The notes: generated from the letters alone by a model not told the origin. A DNA stretch of 6,577 nucleotides from an uncultured Lachnospiraceae bacterium (GCA_934370915.1 CAKRNI010000142.1:1-6577), one strand, 5' to 3'; positions 1 to 5,385 are shown, counted from the stretch's first letter. Translations and numbers: made by a program.

Positions 1-50
1 TTGAACTGTTCCAGGATCTCAGGCGTTACCTGATTATACTTCTTTGCCAT
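1..50 (-). CDS. N-terminus of probable FAD-linked 2-hydroxyacid (lactate/glycolate-type) dehydrogenase, partial
   Basis: An ATG at 48-50 opens a frame that runs off the left edge. Only 16 full codons are visible, reading MAKKYNQVTPEILEQF. A good Shine-Dalgarno sequence (AGAGGAG) lies about 9 bases upstream, and the start is 76 bases after the larA stop, so co-transcription with larA is likely. The 'YN-VTPEI' opening resembles, from memory, the start of GlcD/LctD-type FAD-binding oxidoreductases of Clostridia, which oxidise D-lactate or other 2-hydroxyacids to 2-oxoacids, often with an electron-transferring flavoprotein. Its position right after a LarA-type racemase supports this reading. No FAD-binding motif is inside the window, so the family call rests on a very short N-terminus plus context. 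Confidence 0.5.
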   Translation of the reverse strand, partial: MAKKYNQVTPEILEQF

Positions 51-126
51 GTTTGTTTTCTCCTCTTCTCATTCTCATATATTCTGAAATGTATGAATTC
101 TTCAAATTTTCGTGTTTGTTGGTTTT

Positions 127-1422
127 TTATGACTCCGCCGCTTTTCTCACGATCACGGACACGCCGTCCGGGATCACGGTGATTCCGGCTTCCTGTTTTC
201 CTAAATACGCGTCCGCCATCTTGATGGCTTCCTCAACACTCTTAGCGTAATCCATCTGCATATCCCGCACCATGGATTCCGGAGCTCCGGTGACCATGAT
301 CACCTTGTGTTTTAAGAGGATCCTGCAGAGGATCTGTGCTTCCCACTGATCCGGGATCGTCTTCTCCATCGGAGTGTCCAGGAACTGCTTCATGATCGCG
401 GCCTTGTCTTTTCCGCCTGCGAAGGTATCGTAGAGGGACTGACCTCCGTGACCCTGTCCGCACTCAGCCACCATGATGATCACACCGCCGGGCTTACAGG
501 TGGCTTCCGCCGCTGTCATTCCCTTTACCGACTGGTAGATGTTCTGGTCTAACGGGTAACCGCCGTTTGTGGAGATCACGATGTCCGCCGGAATTGCGTC
601 GACTCCGGAGAGCTTATCGACAAATTCGCAGCCCTCTCTGTGGGCTTTATTGAAATCACCGGCATAGGCACGGATGACTTTCTTATTTTCATCGAGAACC
701 ACATTGACGATAAAGGCAAGCTTTAATGTCTCTGCCGCGAACAGCATATCCTTATGGATCGGATTTCCGTCCAGGATTCCTGTTCTTGCGAACGGACTGT
801 CGATAAATTTCGAACAGTGGTTTGACATAACCGTCTGGGCGCTGGAGACGCCCGGAAGAACACTCTTTCGTCCGCCGGAAAATCCTGCGAAGAAGTGAGG
901 TTCGATAAAGCCCTCGGAGATCAAAAGATCCGCCTCCGCGGCGATCCGGTTGACCTTTAAGATTCCGCCGGACGGGAGAACTCCCATCTCCTTCATCTCG
1001 TCATCGTTATGACTCTTATGTACCACAAACCGGATATCGTCCCGGTCCAGATACTCTTCCCCGAATTTATCTGCCAGTTCCTCTCTCGTCGTCTCCCGGT
1101 GAAATCCGGTGGCGATGAGGACCGTGAGCTTCGCATCAGGATTTCCTTCTTTGATTTCCCTCAACATCTCCGGGAAGATCACTCTGCTCGGAACCGGTCT
1201 TGTATGGTCGCTGGCGATCAGTACGATATTTTCTTTTCCTCTGGCAAGGTCTCTCAGGCGGGCGGATCCCATCGGATGCTCCATCGCTTCCCTCACGATC
1301 TCCTGCTCCGGTTTCTCAGCATGAAATCCATGGGCACCGGAAACAAGAACTCCCCTTAACCGCTCGTCCGGAATACAGACCGTCTTCATTTCTCTTCCGT
1401 ATGGAAGTGTGATGTTTGCCAT
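127..1422 (-). CDS. larA: LarA-family nickel-dependent 2-hydroxyacid (lactate-type) racemase
   Basis: This is a 431-residue cytoplasmic enzyme of the LarA superfamily, which interconverts 2-hydroxyacid stereoisomers by hydride transfer using a covalently bound nickel-pincer nucleotide. Every residue known to matter in Lactobacillus plantarum LarA is present at nearly the same number. D72 and R75 are in SDHTRP, H108 in TGFHR, H176 in EPHF, the cofactor-attaching lysine K186 in GGRK, H202 in NHCSK, and Q297 and K300 in QSVK. Length matches the family (about 420-430). The frame stays open upstream to 1563, but the ATG at 1420-1422 is chosen: GGAGG lies 6 bases before it, and homologues begin with a similar 'ITLPYG' segment. 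Superfamily members act on lactate, malate, phenyllactate, short-chain hydroxyacids, hydroxyglutarate or gluconate, so the substrate is open. LarB, LarC and LarE, needed for the cofactor, are not in the window. A FAD dehydrogenase gene follows closely. Confidence 0.93.
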   Translation of the reverse strand: MANITLPYGREMKTVCIPDERLRGVLVSGAHGFHAEKPEQEIVREAMEHPMGSARLRDLARGKENIVLIASDHTRPVPSRVIFPEMLREIKEGNPDAKLTVLIATGFHRETTREELADKFGEEYLDRDDIRFVVHKSHNDDEMKEMGVLPSGGILKVNRIAAEADLLISEGFIEPHFFAGFSGGRKSVLPGVSSAQTVMSNHCSKFIDSPFARTGILDGNPIHKDMLFAAETLKLAFIVNVVLDENKKVIRAYAGDFNKAHREGCEFVDKLSGVDAIPADIVISTNGGYPLDQNIYQSVKGMTAAEATCKPGGVIIMVAECGQGHGGQSLYDTFAGGKDKAAIMKQFLDTPMEKTIPDQWEAQILCRILLKHKVIMVTGAPESMVRDMQMDYAKSVEEAIKMADAYLGKQEAGITVIPDGVSVIVRKAAES

Positions 1423-1501
1423 ATTCCCCCTCCAGTCTGCTCTGCGGCTGCCTTTTTGTTTTGCTGGCAGCGGGCTTTTTGTGCAATTGATTTTCATTTG
1501 T

Positions 1502-1516
1502 ATTGGTAGTACCAAT
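1502..1516. promoter_or_regulatory. GntR/FadR-type operator O1 (perfect palindrome)
   Basis: ATTGGTA-G-TACCAAT is a perfect 7-1-7 palindrome. It fits the TGGTnnnACCA pattern of FadR-subfamily GntR regulators and closely resembles the known sites of PdhR (ATTGGTnnnACCAAT) and E. coli LldR. It lies in the larA leader, about 80 bases before the larA start codon and downstream of the predicted promoter. The GntR protein encoded at 1915-2583 is the obvious candidate ligand, by proximity and subfamily. An overlapping TACCAA-TG-TTGGTA palindrome (1510-1523) adds a third half-site. Confidence 0.75.
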
Positions 1517-1530
1517 GTTGGTATTTTTAA

Positions 1531-1569
1531 AACAATGTGAACATTTGTGTTTTTTATGCGCACATTGTT
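1531..1569. repeat. 9-bp perfect inverted repeat nested between O1 and O2
   Basis: The arms AACAATGTG (1531-1539) and CACATTGTT (1561-1569) are perfect complements around a 21-base loop. The gaps to the flanking operators are 14 and 15 bp, so repeat and operators share a dyad centre near 1550. A further near-match (ACATTTGT) sits in the loop. It could be a site for a second regulator, or part of a long RNA stem in the larA leader. Confidence 0.6.
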
Positions 1570-1584
1570 GTTTTGTAATTAAAT

Positions 1585-1599
1585 ATTGGTAGAACCGAT
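1585..1599. promoter_or_regulatory. GntR/FadR-type operator O2 (one half-site mismatch)
   Basis: ATTGGT-AGA-ACCGAT is a palindrome with one mismatched pair between half-sites, and it shares the ATTGGTA-G core with O1. Its centre (1592) is 83 bp from the centre of O1 (1509), close to eight helical turns, so both could be bound on one DNA face. It lies about 46-60 nt downstream of the predicted larA transcription start. Two matched sites in one leader argue against chance. Confidence 0.68.
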
Positions 1600-1614
1600 T
1601 CTGTTTTAAAAATA

Positions 1615-1634
1615 ACTGCTTTCTCGCAAGCAGT
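1615..1634 (-). promoter_or_regulatory. Hairpin at the 5' end of the larA leader
   Basis: ACTGCTT and AAGCAGT pair perfectly (7 bp) across a 6-base loop, GCGAGA on the minus strand. The hairpin starts about 11 nt after the predicted transcription start. On the minus strand it is followed by TTATTTTT, so it could be a weak attenuator or a 5'-stabilising stem. The plus-strand side also carries a T-run (GTATTTTTT), so it could instead stop antisense transcription. Confidence 0.4.
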
Positions 1635-1651
1635 GTATTTTTTCTGATACA

Positions 1652-1680
1652 ATCATATTACTGTCTCTATTTTTTGTCAA
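1652..1680 (-). promoter_or_regulatory. Sigma-A promoter for larA
   Basis: A perfect -35 TTGACA (1680-1675), a 17-bp spacer and -10 TATGAT (1657-1652, 5 of 6 to TATAAT) form a strong housekeeping promoter reading towards larA. The predicted start is near 1645, which gives a ~220-nt leader carrying both operators. Repression would then act downstream of the promoter, by roadblock or looping, unless a second unseen promoter exists. Two further TTGACA hexamers at 1734-1729 and 1754-1749 lack good -10 partners. Confidence 0.72.
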
Positions 1681-1914
1681 GACTTTTTGTTTTTCTTTGC
1701 ACGATTTTCACACAGATTGTTTGACTTTTGTCAAGCCTGTTAAACTTGTGTCAAAAGTTCCTTTTACACTCAATCTATACTTGATCCCTGCAATCTGTGA
1801 TAGATAACTTATCATTCCACGGTTGCAGTACGCTTTTGGTTATCTGCTCATGTTCCAGCAACAGCGAAACGCTGATTTGTCATGAATTGGGGGCTTTTTT
1901 CTATCAGCTCAGCA

Positions 1915-2583
1915 TCACATATACTGGTAAATATAATGGAAATGCAGCTTCAGTCCCTCTCTCGCCTTCTCGATATTTCCCTCCGAAAAGCCTTCCGCAA
2001 GGGTCCTGTGGGCACGGCTTAAGAACTGCTCACTGTGCATTCCTTCTATGATCCTTCCACGCATCTTAGGAATATACTCGTCCATGATCTTATTAAGTGC
2101 CTTATAGTTTGCCAGCATGCAGAAGTTTCCGGATGTTTCAATGAGAAGATAATGGATCGCCTTATCCCAACGGACACGCTCTTCCTCCGTCTCCGCCTGC
2201 TCCAGATTGTCAAGATACGTCATCATTTTCCGGCGCTGGTCCTCAGTTGCCTGTCGGACGCCAGTCTCAAGAGCTCCCCACTCGAGGGTCGAGCGGAATT
2301 CTGTGATCTTATCCACGTCGATCTTCTTTAAGATATACATAAACGACAGCATCTCCGTCAGGATTACATCAAAATTCCCGGAGATATAATTTCCGGCGCC
2401 CTGCTGGCTCTCCAGAACCCCCATGTTTTCCAGGATACGGAGTCCTTCTCTCGCAGAATTCCGGCTGATCTCCAGCTTCTGGGCGAGTTCCCGCTCCGGA
2501 AGAAGCTTCTCCCCCGCCTGGATCTCCCCGCTTCCGATTCCATGTTTTACATATTCAATGACTTTCTCGTAGGATTTCTCCAT
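1915..2583 (-). CDS. GntR-family (FadR subfamily, FCD domain) transcriptional regulator
   Basis: This 222-residue protein has an N-terminal winged helix-turn-helix (about 1-70) with the family signature LPERELAQKL-ISRNSAREGLRILE and the wing G-GNYI. An all-helical FCD ligand-binding domain follows (about 75-222). The four usual FCD metal-ligand positions can be read as D140, H144 (D-x3-H), H192 and H214, with typical spacings of 48 and 22. Such domains usually bind carboxylate effectors near the metal. It sits directly upstream of larA on the same strand, so an LldR/LutR-like role in sensing lactate or another 2-hydroxyacid is inferred, and the two palindromes upstream of larA fit this subfamily. 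The nearest Shine-Dalgarno (AAGGA) is about 13 bases from the ATG, so expression may be weak. The gene starts 95 bases after thrH with no terminator between, so thrH read-through could transcribe it. Confidence 0.9.
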   Translation of the reverse strand: MEKSYEKVIEYVKHGIGSGEIQAGEKLLPERELAQKLEISRNSAREGLRILENMGVLESQQGAGNYISGNFDVILTEMLSFMYILKKIDVDKITEFRSTLEWGALETGVRQATEDQRRKMMTYLDNLEQAETEEERVRWDKAIHYLLIETSGNFCMLANYKALNKIMDEYIPKMRGRIIEGMHSEQFLSRAHRTLAEGFSEGNIEKAREGLKLHFHYIYQYM

Positions 2584-2678
2584 TTTTATTTCAGTGGTCC
2601 TTTCTTTTAACCGGCACTCCTGTACTTTCTACCGGTCAGACAAACTTTTTGTTCGCGCCAATGCCAGCAACATGCAAA
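2584..2678 (-). other. thrH-gntR spacer
   Basis: This 95-bp gap shows no intrinsic terminator for thrH and no convincing promoter for gntR. A 5-bp ACCGG/CCGGT inverted repeat with a long loop and an ACAAA-CTT-TTTGT repeat are present, but neither matches the operator pattern upstream of larA. The likely reading is thrH-gntR co-transcription, perhaps with a weak internal promoter. Confidence 0.4.
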
Positions 2679-3284
2679 CTACTCTTCCATCTCCTTTTTG
2701 ATCGCCGCAAACAGCTCATCATACGTCTCAAACGCCGTGATCTCCGGGTTATCCTTCTTGATCTGTTCCGTGCTTCGGAATAAGAATCCTGCCTTGCTGG
2801 CTTTGATCATTCCCAGATCATTGTAGCTGTCTCCACTGGCGATCGTCTCAAATCCGATGGACTGAAGTGCCTTCACCGTCGTATATTTGGACTTCTCAAT
2901 CCGCATCTGAAAGCCCGTGATCTCCCCGTCCGGAGCAACTTCCAGAGAATTGCAGAAGATCGTCGGCCAGCCAAGCTTTTTCATAAGCGGTTTCGCAAAC
3001 TGTGTGAATGTATCACTGATAATGATGACCTGGCCAAGGTCGCGAAGCTTATCTAAAAACTCCTTCGCGCCCGGAAGCGGATCGATCTTCTCGATTGTCT
3101 CCTGAATTTCTTTCAATCCCAGTCCATGTTCCTTTAAGATTCCAAGTCTCCAGTTCATCAGTTTGTCATAGTCCGGCTCATCTCTCGTCGTTCTTTTAAG
3201 CTCCGGGATCCCGCTCGCCTCAGCAAATGCGATCCAGATCTCCGGCACCAATACTCCCTCTAAATCAAGACAGGTGATATACAT
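2679..3284 (-). CDS. thrH: ThrH: bifunctional phosphoserine phosphatase / homoserine phosphotransferase (HAD superfamily)
   Basis: This 201-residue cytoplasmic enzyme belongs to the HAD superfamily. The N-terminal CLDLEGVLVPEIWIAFAE closely matches Pseudomonas aeruginosa ThrH, which dephosphorylates phosphoserine and can pass the phosphate to homoserine, linking serine and threonine synthesis. HAD motif I is D7-L-E9, with the Glu variant typical of ThrH. Motif II is S90 in IISDTF, motif III is probably K131 or K133, and motif IV is GDSYND (151-156). Length matches the family (about 200-205). An in-frame TTG lies at 3287, but the ATG at 3282-3284 is preferred: TAAGGAGG lies 8 bases before it and the protein then starts like its homologues. 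It has its own promoter after the tsf terminator. Whether phosphatase or phosphotransferase activity dominates cannot be told from sequence. Confidence 0.9.
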   Translation of the reverse strand: MYITCLDLEGVLVPEIWIAFAEASGIPELKRTTRDEPDYDKLMNWRLGILKEHGLGLKEIQETIEKIDPLPGAKEFLDKLRDLGQVIIISDTFTQFAKPLMKKLGWPTIFCNSLEVAPDGEITGFQMRIEKSKYTTVKALQSIGFETIASGDSYNDLGMIKASKAGFLFRSTEQIKKDNPEITAFETYDELFAAIKKEMEE

Positions 3285-3337
3285 CAAAAGTTCCTCCTTA
3301 TGCTGCTTCTTTCATCAAATATATGCGCTATTTTATT

Positions 3338-3366
3338 ATTATACCATTGCTCCCTGCAAACCACAA
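3338..3366 (-). promoter_or_regulatory. Extended -10 promoter for thrH
   Basis: A perfect TATAAT (3343-3338) is preceded by TGG, giving an extended -10 (TGnTATAAT). The -35 is TTGTGG (3366-3361) with a 17-bp spacer. Predicted start is near 3331, giving a ~47-nt leader to the ATG at 3284. It lies just after the tsf terminator, so thrH, and probably gntR, form a separate unit. Confidence 0.78.
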
Positions 3367-3395
3367 TTCAGAATCTCAGATTTTCCATCGTAATA

Positions 3396-3450
3396 AGAAA
3401 AAGCCGACCCCAGACACCGGAGTAACTCTCCGGCGCCCAGTGATCGGCTT
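3396..3450 (-). terminator. Intrinsic terminator of rpsB-tsf
   Basis: The outer stem AAGCCGA/TCGGCTT (3444-3450 with 3401-3407) encloses a second perfect stem CCGGAG/CTCCGG with a 5-base loop (3417-3433). CTTTTTCTT follows on the minus strand. It starts 25 bases after the tsf stop. A small AAAACT/AGTTTT hairpin lies between the stop codon and the terminator. Confidence 0.88.
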
Positions 3451-3474
3451 ACAGAAAACTATACAGTTTTCAGA

Positions 3475-4416
3475 TTATTTTCCCATCTGAGCTGCAACCT
3501 CAGCTGCAAAGTCCTCATTCTTCTTCTCAAGACCTTCACCAGTCTCGAAACGAACGAAGCTCTTGATCTCGATGTTAGCGCTGTTCTCTTTAGCAACCTG
3601 TGCTACGTACTGAGCTACGGACTGCTTGCCGTCCTCTGCTTTTACGTAAACCTGATCTAAGAGGCAGATCTCTTTCATCTCTTTGTTGATACGTCCCTGA
3701 ATCATACCCTGAATAACCTTCTCCGGCTTGGAAGCTTCCTTCGGATCGTTCTGGATCTGAGCCATAAGGATGGATTTCTCATGCTCGATGTAGTCAGCGC
3801 TTACTTCATCACGATTTGTGTACTTCGGATTAAGAGCAGCTACCTGCATACATACGTTTTTCGCCATCTCTTTAACAGCATCGTTAACAACGTCTGTCTG
3901 AACATCAAGAAGAACACCGATTCTTCCGCCTGCATGGATGTAGGAAGATACAAAACCGTTCTCCTCTGCAACCTGTTTGAAACGACGGATGCTCATGTTC
4001 TCACCGATAATGGAGATCTGGGAAGAAAGAGCCTCTTTAACTGTAAGGCTGTCATCAGCTGTCCATTTTTCTTCCATAAATGCATCCATATCTGCTGCTG
4101 TTGTTGTAAGAGCCTGAGCTGCAACCTGAGCTACGTATGCCTGGAACTTAGCGTTCTTAGCAACGAAGTCTGTCTCAGCGTTAACCTCAACGATAACAGC
4201 TTTCTTCTCGTCTGCTGCCATAGCCGTGTCAACGATACCCTCAGCTGCGATTCTTCCGGCTTTCTTCTCAGCACCTGCAAGTCCTTTTTCTCTTAAGAAC
4301 TCAACAGCTTTGTCCATATCGCCATCTGTAGCGGAAAGGGCTTTCTTACAGTCCATCATTCCGGCGCCTGTCATTTCTCTTAAATCTTTTACCATTTTAG
4401 CTGTAACTGCTGCCAT
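3475..4416 (-). CDS. tsf: Translation elongation factor Ts
   Basis: EF-Ts is the guanine-nucleotide exchange factor that regenerates EF-Tu-GTP during translation. The 313-residue protein has the N-terminal UBA-like module (1-55, with VKDLREMTGAGMMDCKKAL), then the EF-Tu contact loop TDFVAKN (82-88). HAGGRIGVLL (161-170) and the conserved LLDQVYVK (252-259) follow. It is about 30 residues longer than the E. coli protein, which seems normal for Clostridia. The ATG is supported by GGAGG 9 bases upstream and by the conserved start of the UBA module. It lies 97 bases after rpsB and is most likely co-transcribed with it, as in most bacteria. A strong terminator follows. Confidence 0.98.
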   Translation of the reverse strand: MAAVTAKMVKDLREMTGAGMMDCKKALSATDGDMDKAVEFLREKGLAGAEKKAGRIAAEGIVDTAMAADEKKAVIVEVNAETDFVAKNAKFQAYVAQVAAQALTTTAADMDAFMEEKWTADDSLTVKEALSSQISIIGENMSIRRFKQVAEENGFVSSYIHAGGRIGVLLDVQTDVVNDAVKEMAKNVCMQVAALNPKYTNRDEVSADYIEHEKSILMAQIQNDPKEASKPEKVIQGMIQGRINKEMKEICLLDQVYVKAEDGKQSVAQYVAQVAKENSANIEIKSFVRFETGEGLEKKNEDFAAEVAAQMGK

Positions 4417-4439
4417 GTTTCATTTCCTCCGAATCATAT

Positions 4440-4481
4440 TTAAGAATCAAAACGTGTCTTTTCGGAAGAAGGTGCTGCCAC
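4440..4481 (-). CDS. Possible 13-codon leader ORF between rpsB and tsf
   Basis: A GTG at 4479-4481 follows a perfect AAGGAGG (4490-4496) by 8 bases and reads MAAPSSEKTRFDS before TAA at 4440-4442, just ahead of the tsf ribosome binding site. The Shine-Dalgarno partly overlaps the stem-loop at 4471-4491. The peptide resembles nothing I recognise. It could couple rpsB and tsf translation, or it could be an accident of the hairpin sequence. Confidence 0.2.
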   Translation of the reverse strand: MAAPSSEKTRFDS

Positions 4482-4491
4482 TGACAGCACC
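4471..4491 (-). promoter_or_regulatory. Stem-loop in the rpsB-tsf spacer
   Basis: GGTGCTG and CAGCACC pair perfectly (7 bp) around a 7-base loop. On the minus strand TTCTTCCG follows, too poor in T for full termination. It probably acts as a weak attenuator, or as a processing or stability element adjusting S2 and EF-Ts levels. Its outer pairs overlap the AAGGAGG at 4490-4496. Confidence 0.6.
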
Positions 4492-4513
4492 TCCTTGGAT
4501 TCCTTATAACAAC

Positions 4514-5239
4514 TTAAGCCTCTGCGTTCTCCTCAGCTGCTTCTGCTTCCTCAGCCTCGCCCTGCTTAGCCTCGATGACAGCATCTGCCATCTTGGAAAC
4601 GATAAGCTTAACGGCTCTGATAGCGTCGTCGTTACCCGGAATTACATAGTCGAGTTCTTCCGGATCGCAGTTTGTATCAGCGATACCGATCAGAGTGATT
4701 CCAAGTGTGTGAGCTTCCTGTACACAGATTCTTTCCTTCTTCGGATCTACGATAAAGATAGCGTCCGGGATCTTCTTCATTTCCTTGATACCGCCAAGGT
4801 TCTTCTCAAGCTTCTCCCACTCTTTCTTTAACTCGATAACTTCCTTCTTCGGAAGTACGTCGAAGGTTCCGTCCTCAGACATCTTCTCGATTGCTTTTAA
4901 TCTTGCGATTCTGGACTGGATGGTCTTGAAGTTTGTAAGCATACCGCCAAGCCATCTCTCGTTTACGTAGTACATTCCGCAACGCTCTGCCTCAGTCTTG
5001 ATAGCGTCCTGAGCCTGCTTCTTTGTACCTACGAAAAGGATTGTGCCGCCCTCAGCTGCGATATCAGCAACTGCCTTGTAAGCCTCATCAACTTTACCTA
5101 CAGATTTCTGAAGGTCGATGATGTAGATACCGTTTCTCTCTGTGTAGATGTACGGTGCCATTTTCGGGTTCCATCTTCTTGTCTGGTGACCGAAATGTAC
5201 GCCGGCTTCCAGAAGCTGTTTCATTGAAATTACGCTCAT
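4514..5239 (-). CDS. rpsB: 30S ribosomal protein S2
   Basis: S2 is a late-assembling protein of the small ribosomal subunit, which needs it to recruit S1-type activity and bind mRNA. The 241-residue protein shows family motifs in order: [15 protein letters not shown] (13-27), [12 protein letters not shown] (93-104) and [18 protein letters not shown] (188-205). A flexible Glu/Ala-rich tail (228-241) ends it. Length matches typical S2. The frame stays open upstream to 5338, but the ATG at 5237-5239 is chosen because GGAGG lies 8 bases upstream and the coiled-coil/RNA-binding N-terminus begins at [17 protein letters not shown] as in homologues. It is the first gene of the rpsB-tsf unit, with a strong promoter and a ~107-nt leader. 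Confidence 0.98.
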   Translation of the reverse strand: MSVISMKQLLEAGVHFGHQTRRWNPKMAPYIYTERNGIYIIDLQKSVGKVDEAYKAVADIAAEGGTILFVGTKKQAQDAIKTEAERCGMYYVNERWLGGMLTNFKTIQSRIARLKAIEKMSEDGTFDVLPKKEVIELKKEWEKLEKNLGGIKEMKKIPDAIFIVDPKKERICVQEAHTLGITLIGIADTNCDPEELDYVIPGNDDAIRAVKLIVSKMADAVIEAKQGEAEEAEAAEENAEA

Positions 5240-5294
5240 GTTCTTTTCCTCCATTTGGTTGTTTTCTTCCGCCTGCATCTTACTTCCACGAACA

Positions 5295-5309
5295 CCTGAA
5301 CTTCTCAGG
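5295..5309 (-). promoter_or_regulatory. Hairpin in the rpsB leader
   Basis: CCTGA and TCAGG pair across a 5-base loop, within a ~107-nt leader (5240 to about 5347). Many r-protein operons are autoregulated through leader structure. Whether S2 binds this one is unknown, and no recognised Firmicute S2 leader family is claimed here. Confidence 0.3.
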
Positions 5310-5353
5310 CACCACTCGCAGAATCCGCAAACGTGCATAATATCAGCTTTTTC

Positions 5354-5382
5354 ACTATATCATAAGTCATTTTTCACTGCAA
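5354..5382 (-). promoter_or_regulatory. Strong promoter of rpsB-tsf
   Basis: The -35 is TTGCAG (5382-5377), the spacer 17 bp, and the -10 TATAGT (5359-5354), preceded by TGA to give an extended -10. Predicted start is near 5347. An A-tract UP element abuts the -35, as expected for a highly expressed ribosomal gene. Confidence 0.8.
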
Positions 5383-5385
5383 GCA

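Larger units (their letters stand above)
1423..1914 (-). promoter_or_regulatory. 492-bp regulatory region between gntR and larA
   Basis: No credible gene lies here. In transcription order it holds a small hairpin with no T-run (CAGCG arms, 1862-1874), and a TTGAC-TTTT-GTCAA palindrome (1721-1734) beside an AACTT/AAGTT repeat (1743-1759). Then come a consensus sigma-A promoter (1652-1680), a hairpin just after its predicted start (1615-1634), two GntR-type operators (1585-1599 and 1502-1516), and a 9-bp inverted repeat between them (1531-1569). A 6-bp GC hairpin (1447-1471) and the larA ribosome binding site (1428-1432) complete it. The predicted larA leader is about 220 nt, long for a plain leader. 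No convincing gntR terminator is seen, so read-through from gntR is possible. Confidence 0.7.

Noticed and set aside
1423..1563. A 47-residue N-terminal extension of larA starting at GTG 1563
   Set aside because: It has no ribosome binding site, its sequence is unlike any LarA start, and it runs over operator and repeat DNA. ATG 1422 has an excellent Shine-Dalgarno and puts active-site residues at the family numbering.
1862..1874. CAGCG-AAA-CGCTG hairpin as a gntR terminator
   Set aside because: The stem is short and no T-run follows on either strand, so it was not called a terminator.
1797..2051. Plus-strand frame of about 84 codons running from the gntR-larA gap into the gntR 3' end
   Set aside because: No Shine-Dalgarno or recognisable domain, and more than half of it is antisense to gntR.
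2584..2678. Autoregulatory GntR operator upstream of gntR
   Set aside because: Only ACCGG/CCGGT fragments occur. The ATTGGTnnnACCAAT pattern seen upstream of larA is absent.
3285..3287. TTG start for thrH one codon upstream
   Set aside because: The adjacent ATG at 3284 has a better spacing of 8 bases from TAAGGAGG and gives a start matching known ThrH proteins.
3366..3390. Additional CodY-like boxes just upstream of the thrH -35
   Set aside because: Two overlapping candidates match the consensus at only 8-9 of 15 positions, not better than expected in AT-rich DNA.
3781..4296. Long plus-strand open frame opposite tsf
   Set aside because: It lies entirely within tsf, has no ribosome binding site, and its composition reflects the antisense of a well-supported gene. 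The same applies to the plus-strand frames opposite larA, gntR, rpsB and codY.
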